Shown in pieces: positions 1 through 9,826 of a stretch of 64,000 bases of DNA. Under the pieces are notes generated by a model. The model was not told the DNA's origin. It was given only the letters and a program-made list of their open reading frames with translations, and ran no database searches. Both the position numbers and the translations under genes were made by a program. Origin of the DNA: Cliona cf. orientalis. Its lineage: Eukaryota > Porifera > Demospongiae > Clionaida > Clionaidae. Position 1 is the stretch's first letter. Each line of letters opens with the position of its first letter. The DNA lies in the NCBI GenBank assembly GCA_963930775.1, contig OZ005689.1, positions 34,519,235 to 34,583,234 on the forward strand. Reading direction: 5' to 3'.

Positions 1-20
1 CATTGGCAACCGATCCCCTG

Positions 21-1105
21 CCAGGGTTTCATTTAGGATTATTGTCAAGGGGGGGGGGGGCAAAGACTATAGTATGTTATTCCATCTGTGAAGAACGACA
101 TTGTGCTCAATAAGGTTACGTGATAGTGTTCCGCCCACGCATGGTCAAAGTTCACATGAATAATAAATGAGTTATATTCCAGTTTTTGTCCATGTTCTTT
201 GCACAGTCAAGGCACAGGTAAGTAGCTCTCCTGCCCCATGGTCCACAAAACGAAAAGCAAACCTGCCACTGTCTATCTGCAAGCGCGGGTAAGTATTGCA
301 ATTTTCTGCGTCAGGTTTTACCAAGTAAACAGCCTCTATGTATTGACATATAAACTAAACAATAGCTTACGAGTCTCTACAGAGCCAAGTATAGCGTTTG
401 AACTCCGTCGAGTTACACGAACAGAAAGTGAACATAAAAACTTACTGCTCAGCTGCCATGTGACTTGCTTAATGGCGGCCCTCCAGGACAAAAGCTTGTC
501 TGACGACTCACCATCTTAGAGTTTTCAAAAAAGCGCTATACTTGGCCCTGCTTCGATCGATGGACTAGCGTGAACGACACCGATGTCAGTTCGTTCGAGT
601 CTCTGGTCTTCAAAATGTGACGCAGAAATTCGGACTTTTGTTTACTTCTGGAAATGATCGACATTCATTCGCGTTTCTGACTAAATCACATTGAAATATA
701 CATGAATTGTGTCCGTGCGCAATCATTTATAAATTGTGCGTTGAATACTATCCCGTAACCTTAACTTCATTATATTAGGGGGGTCTGGGGGTATGCTTCC
801 CCAGGAAAATTTTTTAATGTTTCAACCTCTGGGACTGTTTCTGGTGGCTTCTGAGCACTCGGATGGGTTCCCCTCTATAAATATTGTAAGGATATGGGAT
901 ATGTTTCCTCCCGCGCATAGCACGAAGCTTTAGCTAATTTATGGCTTAAAAATAAGCAAAACTGCCGCTTTGGACACTTACATCGTTTGAATCTTTTACT
1001 TGTGCATGTATTGCATGTATGGATGGTGGCTACTCTCAAGGGGGGCAGCCAGCTTCCAAGGGGGGCAAGTGACCCCTCCCGCCCCCCCTAAATGAAACTC
1101 TGCCT
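21..1105. mobile_element. possible non-autonomous inverted-repeat element
   Basis: Near-inverted ends are visible: CCAGGGTTTCATTTAGG at 21-37 and its imperfect complement CCTAAATGAAACTCTG at 1087-1102, each next to G- or C-rich runs. A second G-rich block with a short hairpin lies at 775-805. I see no convincing gene; the 93-codon open frame at 238-519 matches nothing I know. No target duplication could be confirmed because the left end is close to the window edge. It may be a decayed MITE-like element or chance similarity between two G-rich ends. Confidence 0.3.
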
Positions 1106-1869
1106 GCCCCCAGCCCCTCCCATCCATACCATACCACATAATAGTATGCATATTACATGCACATGATTGCATTGTAACTGTGCACCAATAATCTAATTGA
1201 GATCTCTGTGCATGATTTCGTTAAAGGATAATATAGTGCCACAGCTCTAGATAGATGCACTACAGGAGTGCGCGGGGTATTTAAATAATGTGATCCGATT
1301 GATTAAACTGAAGTATGTATCCTTTATAGAAAATTATGTGAGCTCTAGAAAATTATGTAAAATTTCTTGCCTATGGTTAGGGCAGTTTATAATATATCTA
1401 GCTTTTGGGCATTATTGCTGTTAGACACTGTTTAGTTGGTTTCTATTGCCCCATTTACACACACAAGCTGGCTTAGACTAAACCGCTTTGGAATGCGCTT
1501 TAATCGCGTTCACACATAGGGCCTTAAGCCGGCTTATGTAAGCTAAGCGCCTTAAGCCAGCTTAGAGCGTTTACACATGAACAGTGTATAGCAACATATC
1601 CTAAACTGGTTTGAAACCGGTTTCAAACCACCTCCCAGACGTGGTTTACAAACCGGTTTAGAAGGCAACTTGTTTTACATAATAATTATATGAAATACCA
1701 GTGCATAGTTGTAAATGTGCATTTGTCAAAAGGTCGTCAATATTTTATTGCGTACACAAGTGGCTAGATTGTTTACATCCAAATAAAATCGATCGGTTCT
1801 CACACCCAGCTCGCTATCATCATTTCTTCCAATGGTGCAAGTCTGACCCGACACGAGGCAGATACCTTA
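1106..1869. other. non-coding stretch with short palindromes
   Basis: No gene is seen. Between about 1455 and 1665 there are repeated self-complementary words (AAGCCGGCTTA, AAACTGGTTTGAAACCGGTTT), so this part can fold and may be another small inverted-repeat element. The rest is plain AT-rich sequence. Confidence 0.4.
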
Positions 1870-2365
1870 GGTCCACTATTATTTGCGTAGACTAATTTTA
1901 GCGATTTCGAAAAAAAAATATTTGGAGGGTTTTAATTTTGGCGATTCTTTGTCATCAATAACAATAATACAATAATAATTATGCACACAATACTTAGCTA
2001 TTTAAAAGTCACGCAAAATATTCTTCAAAGGGATCTTCAATTGGCAAAAACAGAGTGCCATCCAAAACACTGGTTATTCCTGATCTCTTCCACCCCTTTG
2101 CTATGACTTCTTTTCCTTTGTCAGTTGTAAAGAAATTAAACATGTTCACCATCCACTGGGCGTGAAGAGGCTTAAGCACAGTGAGCCGAAAATCAACTTC
2201 GATGTCCTCGAGCTGTATTGAATATTAACTGTTTTATTACGATTATCCAATATTACTCTCTATTTAATCGAATATTTGGTAAAGGGTCTATTTTTAGCGA
2301 GTGCAATTTTTAGCGAAAATTGGGCAATTCGCTAAAATCGAAAACCCGCAAATAAAAGTGTGTTT
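1870..2365. mobile_element. decayed element with TTATTTGCG / ATTTTAGCGA inverted ends
   Basis: The left end reads TTATTTGCG then TAATTTTAGCGATTTCG. The right end read on the other strand gives TTATTTGCGGGTTTTCGATTTTAGCGA, an imperfect match of about 30 bases. Between the ends lies a minus-strand coding fragment (2009-2213). I interpret this as a shrunken DNA transposon. No clear target duplication was found. Confidence 0.4.
2009..2213 (-). pseudogene. C-terminal transposase-like fragment
   Basis: A minus-strand frame of about 68 codons runs from a possible splice acceptor (AATACAG at about 2214) to a stop at 2009. The translation contains LKPLHAQWMVNMFNF and KGKEVIAKGWKRSGI, then an acidic tail. 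From memory this resembles the C-terminal end of CENP-B/pogo-type DDE transposase-like proteins in invertebrates, but no catalytic residue lies in the piece, so the family is an inference. Its position inside inverted repeats supports a mobile-element origin. No upstream exon was found. Confidence 0.4.
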
Positions 2366-3434
2366 AAGGTAACCCTACATGCATGCACAAGAGGAAATTA
2401 TTTCAATTACATATATCATACATCAATGAAAAAGCTGTCACTTACCCACAAACTGAATGGGTGCTACGGTACTACTCGACACCATTCTATGCAGGGAATT
2501 GGACTGGACATAGATAATGGGGGCTGTGGGTTTAGTATGGCCTCGACAGCGGATGTTACGTTACGCCAGCCACGCCCCTACATACGTACGAGCGCGCGAT
2601 TCAGATGCAGCCAACTATGTGACAGTTGAGAGCGCTGCCAAGGAGCTTGTGAGAGAGGGCCTCCAGCCTATAATTAACATGTGCATTAGTCTGATCGAAG
2701 TATATTATTGTAGCTACACTCTTTCGTATGCTTTAATACATGCATGACAACCTAAATTGAAAGGATTTTCACTACTTCTTTCAGCAAAGAAAAAAGAAAT
2801 CTTTTGTAGTGTCATGTTTACGTGAGATAATGAGAAATGAGTGTAATTATACACAGGAGAAATTTATGATTGTACCTGTAGCCACTAACAAAATTTAATA
2901 TAGAGTCAAGTGGGCGTATTATCAAAATTAGCAACCTAGAAAATACTAAAACAGTTACTATACAAATTATTCGTATCCTCAGCTACTCAGTGTTTCAATA
3001 GATATAATTACATATATGTTGAATCACACCCAGGGGTGTTTATTACATGCAGCCTTAGCTATAAGAATAATCATAGACAGCTTACGAAGTGTAAGAGTCC
3101 ATCACTTCTCTCGATATCTTCTCCCTAAGACCAGGACTGCTGTGCTGGTGCTTTCTCTGGCCATCTTTCCCAATGGCACAAACCGTGTGGTGTAATACAG
3201 AGCGTATTCGCAAACATTGAACGTTGAGCTATGTAAACGTTCCGTTTCTCGAAAAATTGTGAACTGAGGCACAGGTGATTCGTGTACAATTTTTTGGCCA
3301 TAACTCGGCTTAGAAACTTTTTAGAGCCTGGCTCTTTGACCGTTGAACTCTACAGTAAATTCTGCGTCAATCTATACCCAAAACGCAATTTTTATGAAAA
3401 TCGCGAGTGGTCAGTTTTTCCATAGCGGGTCATA
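2366..3434. other. no gene recognised
   Basis: Short open frames (for example 2517-2747) lack any family signature. The stretch is AT-rich with no strong repeats. It ends at the inverted-repeat element starting at 3435. Confidence 0.4.
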
Positions 3435-3854
3435 TGTGACAGGATCTGAGAAAAGGGACCATTTCGCGCTAAACGCGATTTTTTGCCATTTTCAAGCTCA
3501 TCATTTCAAGGCCTCAAAAGCCCTAGGCTTCTGGCTTGGTTTATTAGCAGTTTGGACCTTCTACTTCACAGATCCAACGTCAGAAACCTGAGCAAGCCTC
3601 CTGTCCCGAGTGGTGAGCCGCCAAAGTGAGGTATAAAATGGCAATTTTCAAACACGATCGACGCGCGCGCTCGCCCCGTCCATACCGGAAGTGGGCAGGA
3701 CCTGCGATTTGCAGCGAGGAGTGTAGTAGGATGATTGAAGAATATTCATGCCTGGTTTGAAGTTCATAGCTGCTATGGTTCCAGAGATATAAGCGTTTTA
3801 AAATGAAAATTCGGGAATAGCGCAAAATGGTCCCTTTTCTCAGATCCTGTCACA
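3435..3854. mobile_element. MITE family C, copy 1 (420 bp, TA target)
   Basis: The ends are inverted: TGTGACAGGATCTGAGAAAA at the left and its complement at the right, extending about 27 bases. TA flanks both sides, as expected for a TA-targeting (Tc1/mariner-type) element. There is no transposase. A second 420-bp copy lies at 41662-42081 and a decayed right-half fragment at about 53975-54098. The tips resemble those of family A (TGTGACCGGATTTGGGAAAA), so both may have been moved by one transposase. Confidence 0.8.
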
Positions 3855-3999
3855 TATTACAACCGCCAAATTGAAATCCGTCAAAATTTCCTACTCGCAT
3901 ATATACGTCGCCAATTTAAACCCGCCAATATTCTTGCAATAGCGATTTTGGGCTCAACCACCAAATTTAATTCCTGCCAATATTTCCGGCTATACGGTA
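3855..3999. mobile_element. MITE family B, partial copy (unoccupied site)
   Basis: This 145-bp segment carries TTGGCGG/CCGCCAA words and ends in TACGGTA at 3993-3999. It matches, on the opposite strand, the two halves of the element at 37134-37936. The stretch around 3900 (CGCATATATACG) is the uninterrupted form of the site where the 37-kb copy holds a family A insertion. The left end abuts the family C element; the missing B arm was not found beyond it. Confidence 0.75.
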
Positions 4000-4042
4000 T
4001 TTGCCTACTATTTCATAATAATAATGCTCAATTATTTTTATC

Positions 4043-4860
4043 AGCAGGATGTTGCCATTGTTACACAACTGAGATAAGCAATCTTGTCACCAATGAAGAA
4101 TTTTTGCCACTTCATGATATTCTTGCTTTGGCAAGAAAGGCAAATAGTTGGAGTGCTGCTGATAAAACAAGAGTGAAGAACATTGAAATGGCAATGCAGA
4201 ATGTACCCGAAGATTCAAGATCAACTTCCTTTGGGCCTTCATAGCAGCCGTATGTAACCCAGATGAGTTCAATTTTCATGAGAGAACCCACAATTCTAAT
4301 GGGAAGTGGATGATGGCTGATTTGATATAAGCCTTCATAGGCAAGTGCACCGAAATTAGCAATATGTATCCAGAGATTCTGGTGTGTGAACATGAACAGT
4401 GCTATTTTAGAGTACACAGCACTACCCATTCAAGAGGACAACCCCATTCTGACCCTACAAGATATCAGTACACAAATGATGTAGTTATGTCCTTTCAGAC
4501 TGATGATAAAGACTGCGGTGGAATGGATGAGGCGAGATTCTCCACGGACACCAAAATACATTATAGCAGATGCAGAGAGGAGTTCTCTGAAGGTTGTAAT
4601 TGACGAAAAGATAACAAAAATGAAATCTGCATTAAAAGCATACAGTACACAAGGGAGAGATGTGCTTGGGTTGGTGTTGGGGGGGGGGATCTCGAACTTC
4701 AAGCAGTACAGTACAAAAATGGTGATTGTGACTATTACGGTCAGCTACATGGAAAGGACCTGTCAGAGGTTTCGGACATCGCTGCAGTGCAATGCTGCAG
4801 AATCTCAACGTATACCTACATAGCTCTTGCCAGGCTATGGACACTAAAAGTAGGTCAAGT
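4043..4860 (+). pseudogene. unrecognised decayed coding-like stretch
   Basis: Plus-strand frames switch several times but carry protein-like composition: LVTNEEFLPLHDILALARK near 4085, then around 4503-4670 a frame with MRRDSPRTPKYIIADAE followed by a charged helix. The transitions suggest frameshifts or introns. I do not recognise the family. It could be a decayed transposase or host pseudogene. A G run at 4680-4688 ends the best part. Confidence 0.3.
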
Positions 4861-5635
4861 CTCCCAATAGTGAGATCAAGGTCATCATCCGTAGCATCAT
4901 TTTCGGAGACATCAATTCCCTCTTCTGTGTCCTCCCATTATAACTTGAGACCTCATGTATGATATTCCACAACGTGTAGATATGTATAGTGAATTATTTG
5001 TAATTACATTGAAAAGGGTGCTTCCTTTAGTGCTGATGTTTAATCAGGTTTGAGGGAACTAGTAGCAGTACATCTGATGGCACTGCCAGTACTCGCAGAT
5101 GTTGGAGGTGCTACTAGTTACCTCATACCTGCCACCTTATTGAACGGTTACTCAGTTTGTGGATCATGCTTAAACACCTCCAGTGCAGAACACAGAGTTT
5201 GCATTGAATCCAAATCCAAAACTCAAACATTCTCAATCCACGTAGACTTCATGTTTTTCAATGACTTGCATGAGATTTTTGGGGGGGGGGGGGGTGGTGG
5301 TGGAGTGAGATGAGCTCCAGTGGAGTCTTTTATAATAAAACACCAGTTGCAATACCTGCAGTAATGGAGTAGTGGGAACCACCGACAGAACACGTGTACT
5401 GTTTCGCTGTTATTGCAGCTCTTCAGGGTTGTGTACCCGAAATTCAAGTATCAAAATTTAGCATAGTACCAGTAACATAGCAGGGACAATTTGACGAAGG
5501 GATGGAGTGCATTAAATTCTTATAATAAACCTGTTATAGGAAAAGTGTACCAGTTCCTATGTGTGCTTAATTTTGTGCTGTTGATCATTTTTGCACCGAA
5601 GCATACCAAATTACAACTATCAGGGGTATACTATA
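4861..5635. other. no gene recognised; G homopolymer tract
   Basis: No supported gene. A run of 14 G at 5281-5294 is followed by a short GGT-rich tail. The 87-codon open frame through it is low complexity at its end and is not supported. Confidence 0.4.
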
Positions 5636-6300
5636 TGTGACCGGATTTGGGAAAACCCTCTGTATGGGATCCGCGTGCAATTCACGCAATGCGCGTTTTT
5701 AGTAGCTCAGGTCGAAATTTGTCAAAGTCCAGATTTTGTCATATACATGTCGAACAACCCTTCTTCTAACTGTTGCCGTCTTCTACGGAGGCTAGTCATG
5801 CTATACGAAGGCGAAATAAGCCTTCATTTTGACCCACCTAGTCAGCATAGCCACCGTACACAGAGCCCGTTGCTATGGACGGTAATTAGAATTCTCTACC
5901 TACATACAGCTAGATTCATCGAACCACTGTACGTTCGCTCACCTTTTTAGCTTCTTGGGCATCCAAGAACAATCGTCTGTCGTCAACAACGAAATTCAAC
6001 TCTTGCTCGATCTTTACGTTCATTTCGAACGGCTCCGCCCAGGTCCATTTAATTGATTTCCGGGTCACGCGTAGTATGCGGAAACGCCATACGCGTGCAT
6101 AGCAACGCCTTTAAACCGTAATTTCTCGATTATTGGGGGTGTGGCGCGATCGCAAACAAAGCGCTGTATCTCAACAACGAAGCGCGCGATCGACCTAAGA
6201 CTTGAACGCGGGTTAGCTCTATGGTAGAGCTTATCAACCATGCATCAAACTCAATTTTCTGAAAAATCCCATACGGAGGGTTTTCCCAAATCCGGTCACA
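5636..6300. mobile_element. MITE family A, copy 1 (665 bp)
   Basis: The ends are TGTGACCGGATTTGGGAAAA and its exact complement, with TA on both outer sides. The inside is shared with five other copies (37251, 52156, 59155, 60259, 63190); this copy lies in the opposite orientation to the other five. Open frames inside recur in every copy and simply reflect the repeat. No transposase is present, so it is non-autonomous. Confidence 0.85.
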
Positions 6301-7546
6301 TATTCCGGAAAATCATTAGCAGGGACCATAAGTGCTCTCTCTCACTCTCAGCATATTAATTCTAGTTGGAGGGGATAAGATCTGGAACTGCTCTGCTGTT
6401 TAGTGATACACTGTCATAAATAGTAGTACAATGTCAGATGAAACCCTTCACCATATCCCTAGTAGCTGCATAGTTGCAGTGGTTCATGTGTGAAAAAGTT
6501 GTCAATATTGTGGGTACACTGTCCATACCGACGCACAGTGATGGAGTCTGAGATAGACCCTCAGCCTTGATCAGTCTACACTAAGACCTCCCGTTTAATG
6601 GCAAAACGGAAATGATGTATTACTGCGTATGATTACGCACATGCGCGTACGTATTACGCGGGTACATGCAATAATCTCGTATACGTCCGCATATCTATCC
6701 ATGTACCGCGCCCTACCCAGGACAGAATGAATTTTTCTCGTTTTCGAAGGCTCATTTCTCGAAGCGCCTCGAGCGGTTCTGTTCCACGCTACTGCTATAC
6801 ACTGCCACTATGGTATAGACATCGAGGATGCCTCGTTTTTGGTTCTGGAACGAGAGTTACTGATTTGCCCCCAATTGAAAGTTCCATTCAGCCAGAAAAG
6901 ATCGAAAAATGGACGAGCAAATTGAAGTGTCGCGAAGAAAGTACTCAAGACGAAGAGTTGGTAACTATAACCTAGCTAGTGTAGTAGCTAAAGTTTAGTA
7001 TTTTCTTTGGTTGACAGTCTAATTAACTACTACTAAGAAAATAGAACAGACTAAAGCGATAAATTATTTTCGATCTTCAAAGAGCGCTCGTGGTGGCAGA
7101 GTGGTCCTGGAAGACTCGGGATTCAGCTGAGTAACTGCTCTGGTACTTACCTACTTGTGGACCAAGTCCCCTAGCGCTGGTTTGATAGTTACTGATTTGC
7201 CCCCAATTCAAAGATGCCCTCAGCCATACGCAGCCAAAGTCTGTCATCTCTACATCGGTCATCTTGGCACGCTTAGTCTTGTTCTTGGTATCAATGTGAA
7301 GCTCAGCTCTTCCTCTTTTCAATGGTACTTGAGATAGAACGATAGCTATCTCACACTAGAAGATACAGTTGTACATAGACATGCACTATTTTTGACCCCA
7401 CATGCATGGCATGCATATCATTAACCCCCATAGGCGCCATGCAAACCGTGCGTTGACATTAAAATGTATTGTACGTATATGGACTTCCGGTGGTCTTAGT
7501 GTAGACTGTGATAGTAACAAACCTCGATGTTTCAATTACAGATATG
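6301..7546. other. unassigned stretch with a 26-bp direct repeat
   Basis: No gene is confidently seen. The word AGTTACTGATTTGCCCCCAA occurs at 6855 and again at 7187, followed in both by TT(G/C)AAAG, so a small segment was duplicated about 332 bp apart. The 82-codon frame at 6727-6975 crosses the first copy and has no known motif. Confidence 0.4.
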
Positions 7547-7660
7547 AAGCAGTACAGCTTCCAACCTTCAGATCAGTCATGGTATGGTACGCTATACTAC
7601 ATGCATGCGTGCTATATATAGCACAAGGCTAGCTTTATTTATAAAAGGGATTACGTAAAC
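7547..7660. repeat. interspersed repeat, copy 1 (second at 56577-56665)
   Basis: CAGTACAGCTTCC is followed by TTCAGATC, CTCATGG-like words, a TATA-rich patch and CTTTATTTAT, in the same order as at 56577-56665. The similarity covers roughly 90-110 bp with many mismatches. It is an old dispersed repeat of unknown class. Confidence 0.5.
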
Positions 7661-7685
7661 CTAGGGTGGCGATCTATCCTCTACT

Positions 7686-7815
7686 TCAAACTATCGTCCG
7701 ATTTCACTGCTCAGCATTATTAGTAAATGCTTAGAAACACACATCTTCAACATGATACTACAACATCTTCAATCAAGAGACTACTCTTTTACCAACCAGT
7801 GGGGATTCCTGGCCG
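7686..7815 (+). pseudogene. non-LTR (LINE) reverse transcriptase fragment
   Basis: One frame reads SNYRPISLLSIISKCLETHI followed by an FNMILQHLQ segment and FTNQWGF. SNYRPISLLS...SKCLE is the well-known fingers motif of LINE reverse transcriptases of the jockey/CR1/RTE kind. Only about 43 codons survive; neither the FADD catalytic box nor an endonuclease is nearby. It is a small dead fragment. Confidence 0.8.
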
Positions 7816-7979
7816 ATGATTCATTTCAGGATTCAATCTGGCATCGCGGATGAAATTGGCACAAAGCTTAGCTATCACATTCTGAATAGGATTTCCAGTG
7901 GCGGGCCGCGTTACGACGGTTGTACCCAAAACTAGTGTACATTAGTGTTGAGGCTTCAGTAAAGAGAATTCAGTGAGTA

Positions 7980-8012
7980 AAATAGCTCAGTGAGTCACTC
8001 ACTGAGCTATTT
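7980..8012. repeat. perfect 33-bp palindrome
   Basis: AAATAGCTCAGTGAGT is followed by one C and its exact reverse complement (16+1+16). A further partial copy of ACTCACTGAG follows at about 8018-8027. It lies in non-coding DNA and could be the relic of a foldback element. Confidence 0.85.
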
Positions 8013-8590
8013 AGACACTCACTGAGTGTATCTAAATGATATGTAGTATATAATGTATAAAATTCATTAACTATACTATACGCCTTACTGTCGTCCATAC
8101 TGGGGGGCAGCTACGGCAGCTGAAATTATCGCCACGCCCATCTATTAATTCTTATACGAGGGCATGACTGTGTGTACTACTCTATTATTTGGCTTATAAG
8201 CGTATGCTATTTTGCTATCTCGTTGAATTTTACTACAATGGCTACAGTCGATTCTCAGCATCCGGATCTTTAGGTCAGTGCAGACGATCTTACGATAGAT
8301 CGATCCATTGACCATGCCCCCTAATTATGTCCGCGGCCGTGCATGCGTACTTCGATGGATTTGCGCTATTAAGCGGAGATATATTCTGACCTGCTGCAAA
8401 CTTCGTTGACTTCATTGATTAGTATAGTAGCTAATGTTTCTTTTTTGTCCTAGGATTTTGTTAACTAATAATAACTTAATCTAATGTACCTTACTGCTGT
8501 GGTGTGTAAATCAAATCAATAATAATTATAATACAGAAAAATGGGTGGAAGAGAAACTAACAATATAGTTTGGTTGGCCTTATTAAATGT
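8013..8590. other. no gene or repeat recognised
   Basis: AT-rich sequence without supported open frames, apart from the short ACTCACTGAG echo at its start. Confidence 0.4.
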
Positions 8591-8661
8591 TAGTTCTGGT
8601 CTGGTGCATGTAGGTCTGATATTTCGAACAAAATTTGCACGAGGAATATCTTGAACCGAAT

Positions 8662-8860
8662 GGCGTCGGCTACGGTCGGCGGCGATGATATCGGCAAAGA
8701 TGTCGGCGAAGGTGTCGGCAATGATATCGGCGATGGTATTGGCGCTACTGTCGGCGATAGTATCGGCGAAGACGTCGGCAAAAATGTCGGGCGCCAGTAA
8801 TGGTATCGGGGCGAAGATGTCGGGCGGCGATGATGTCGGCGATGATATCGGATTGCGGTG
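8662..8860. repeat. GTCGGC-type short-unit tandem array
   Basis: Units of about 12 bases built on GA(T/C)(A/G)TCGGC(G/A)A repeat roughly 14 times with variation. Read on the plus strand, one frame gives alternating V/I-G-x-D/E residues until a stop near 8800. Read on the minus strand it gives a Ser/Pro/Thr-rich string. It directly follows the end of the DUF3987-like gene, so the array may have grown in that gene's 3' part. Confidence 0.7.
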
Positions 8861-9577
8861 GATTGCACCTCCCGGCTTCCGAAAAATGCAGTTTTTCGCA
8901 TTTTTGACATGGACTGATCTTTATTCTTGAAATATCTAGACCACGAGCCACCATTGTACAGATCCAACAAGGTGGAGCGATCTAGTCGTGACCCAGAATG
9001 CTTGTAGGCATTTCATCGTACATGCCTAGTATTTGGTGGCTATTCTTCAGCATTATGTGATGTAACGCCTCCATAGAGAATTGTTGGACGACCAGCTGAG
9101 GTTGATCCTGCGTTGACAGATCACCACTACCTTCATTCTCCACCTTCTCTTTCTCCAATTCCTTAAAAATTAATAATAATAATGGTCATTATTAAGTAAC
9201 TGATAAATTTTAATTTATACGGTTACTCAGCATTAATAATACTTCATTGCTTACTTCTACAATATTGAGCAGCCTCTTCATAGCTGCAGTCTTTTTTCAC
9301 CCTTTCTTGCAGCCACTACATTCCAAAGGATTGCAGGTTCCATCCATTCAGGGTTGATACACGTACTTCCATTGATTCCCATGAATGATGCAGCAACTAT
9401 CAGGAGAGGAAAGAGTATATACTCTTTAGGAGCACCAACAGCATCAGCGTGAACTTGGACAGTTCTCAACAAGGGTGGATTACAGGCTCGATTCCAATTG
9501 AGTTTAATCCCTTGTGCATTGCATATCCGTGCTTTAGTCTCGGGTAGAATTCTTCGAGAGCGTATTTGTGCAGCCAT
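8860..9577 (-). pseudogene. DUF3987-like (P-loop helicase/primase-type) gene, broken
   Basis: The first exon starts at ATG 9577 and runs to about 9255. It contains GAPKEYILFPLLIVAASFMG, then WMEPAILWNVVAARKGEK, which I recognise as the hydrophobic helix and Walker-A-like region of DUF3987 proteins. A 93-bp intron (donor GTAAGC at 9254, acceptor AAG at 9162) leads to a second exon beginning ELEKEKVEN, then FSMEALHHIMLKN and GMYDEMPT. Further on the frame gives LLDLYNGGSWSRYFKNKD, another family motif. The gene carries at least two disruptions and is surely inactive. It faces away from the KDZ-type gene at 9827, which suggests both came in with one element. The family call is from memory. Confidence 0.65.
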
Positions 9578-9826
9578 TTAGTTGGTAAGTGGTTGTAGAG
9601 AAGAACAGCAAAACAATGTTAATAACGATAGGCACGACAATCAGTAGTGTCCGTACGAATACTGCTACACAGTAAGTCAGAGCTGGCCGTCCACACTCGA
9701 ATCGTCCGCGTTGCCTGGATACGTGCGCAGCGCGCGCCATGAATCAACGCGTATGCATATACACTACGTTGTTATTGGTTTCGGTGCGGCTGCGTACTTG
9801 ATTGCGATATTATGCGTTGAAGCGTC
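9578..9826. promoter_or_regulatory. intergenic space between divergent genes
   Basis: About 250 bp separates the starts of the minus-strand DUF3987-like gene and the plus-strand KDZ-type gene. It would have to hold both promoters. GCGCGCGC-type words occur near 9728-9737. No TATA box or known operator is evident. Confidence 0.35.

Noticed and set aside
238-519. 93-codon frame
   Set aside because: No recognisable motif, within a probable non-autonomous element; not supported as a gene.
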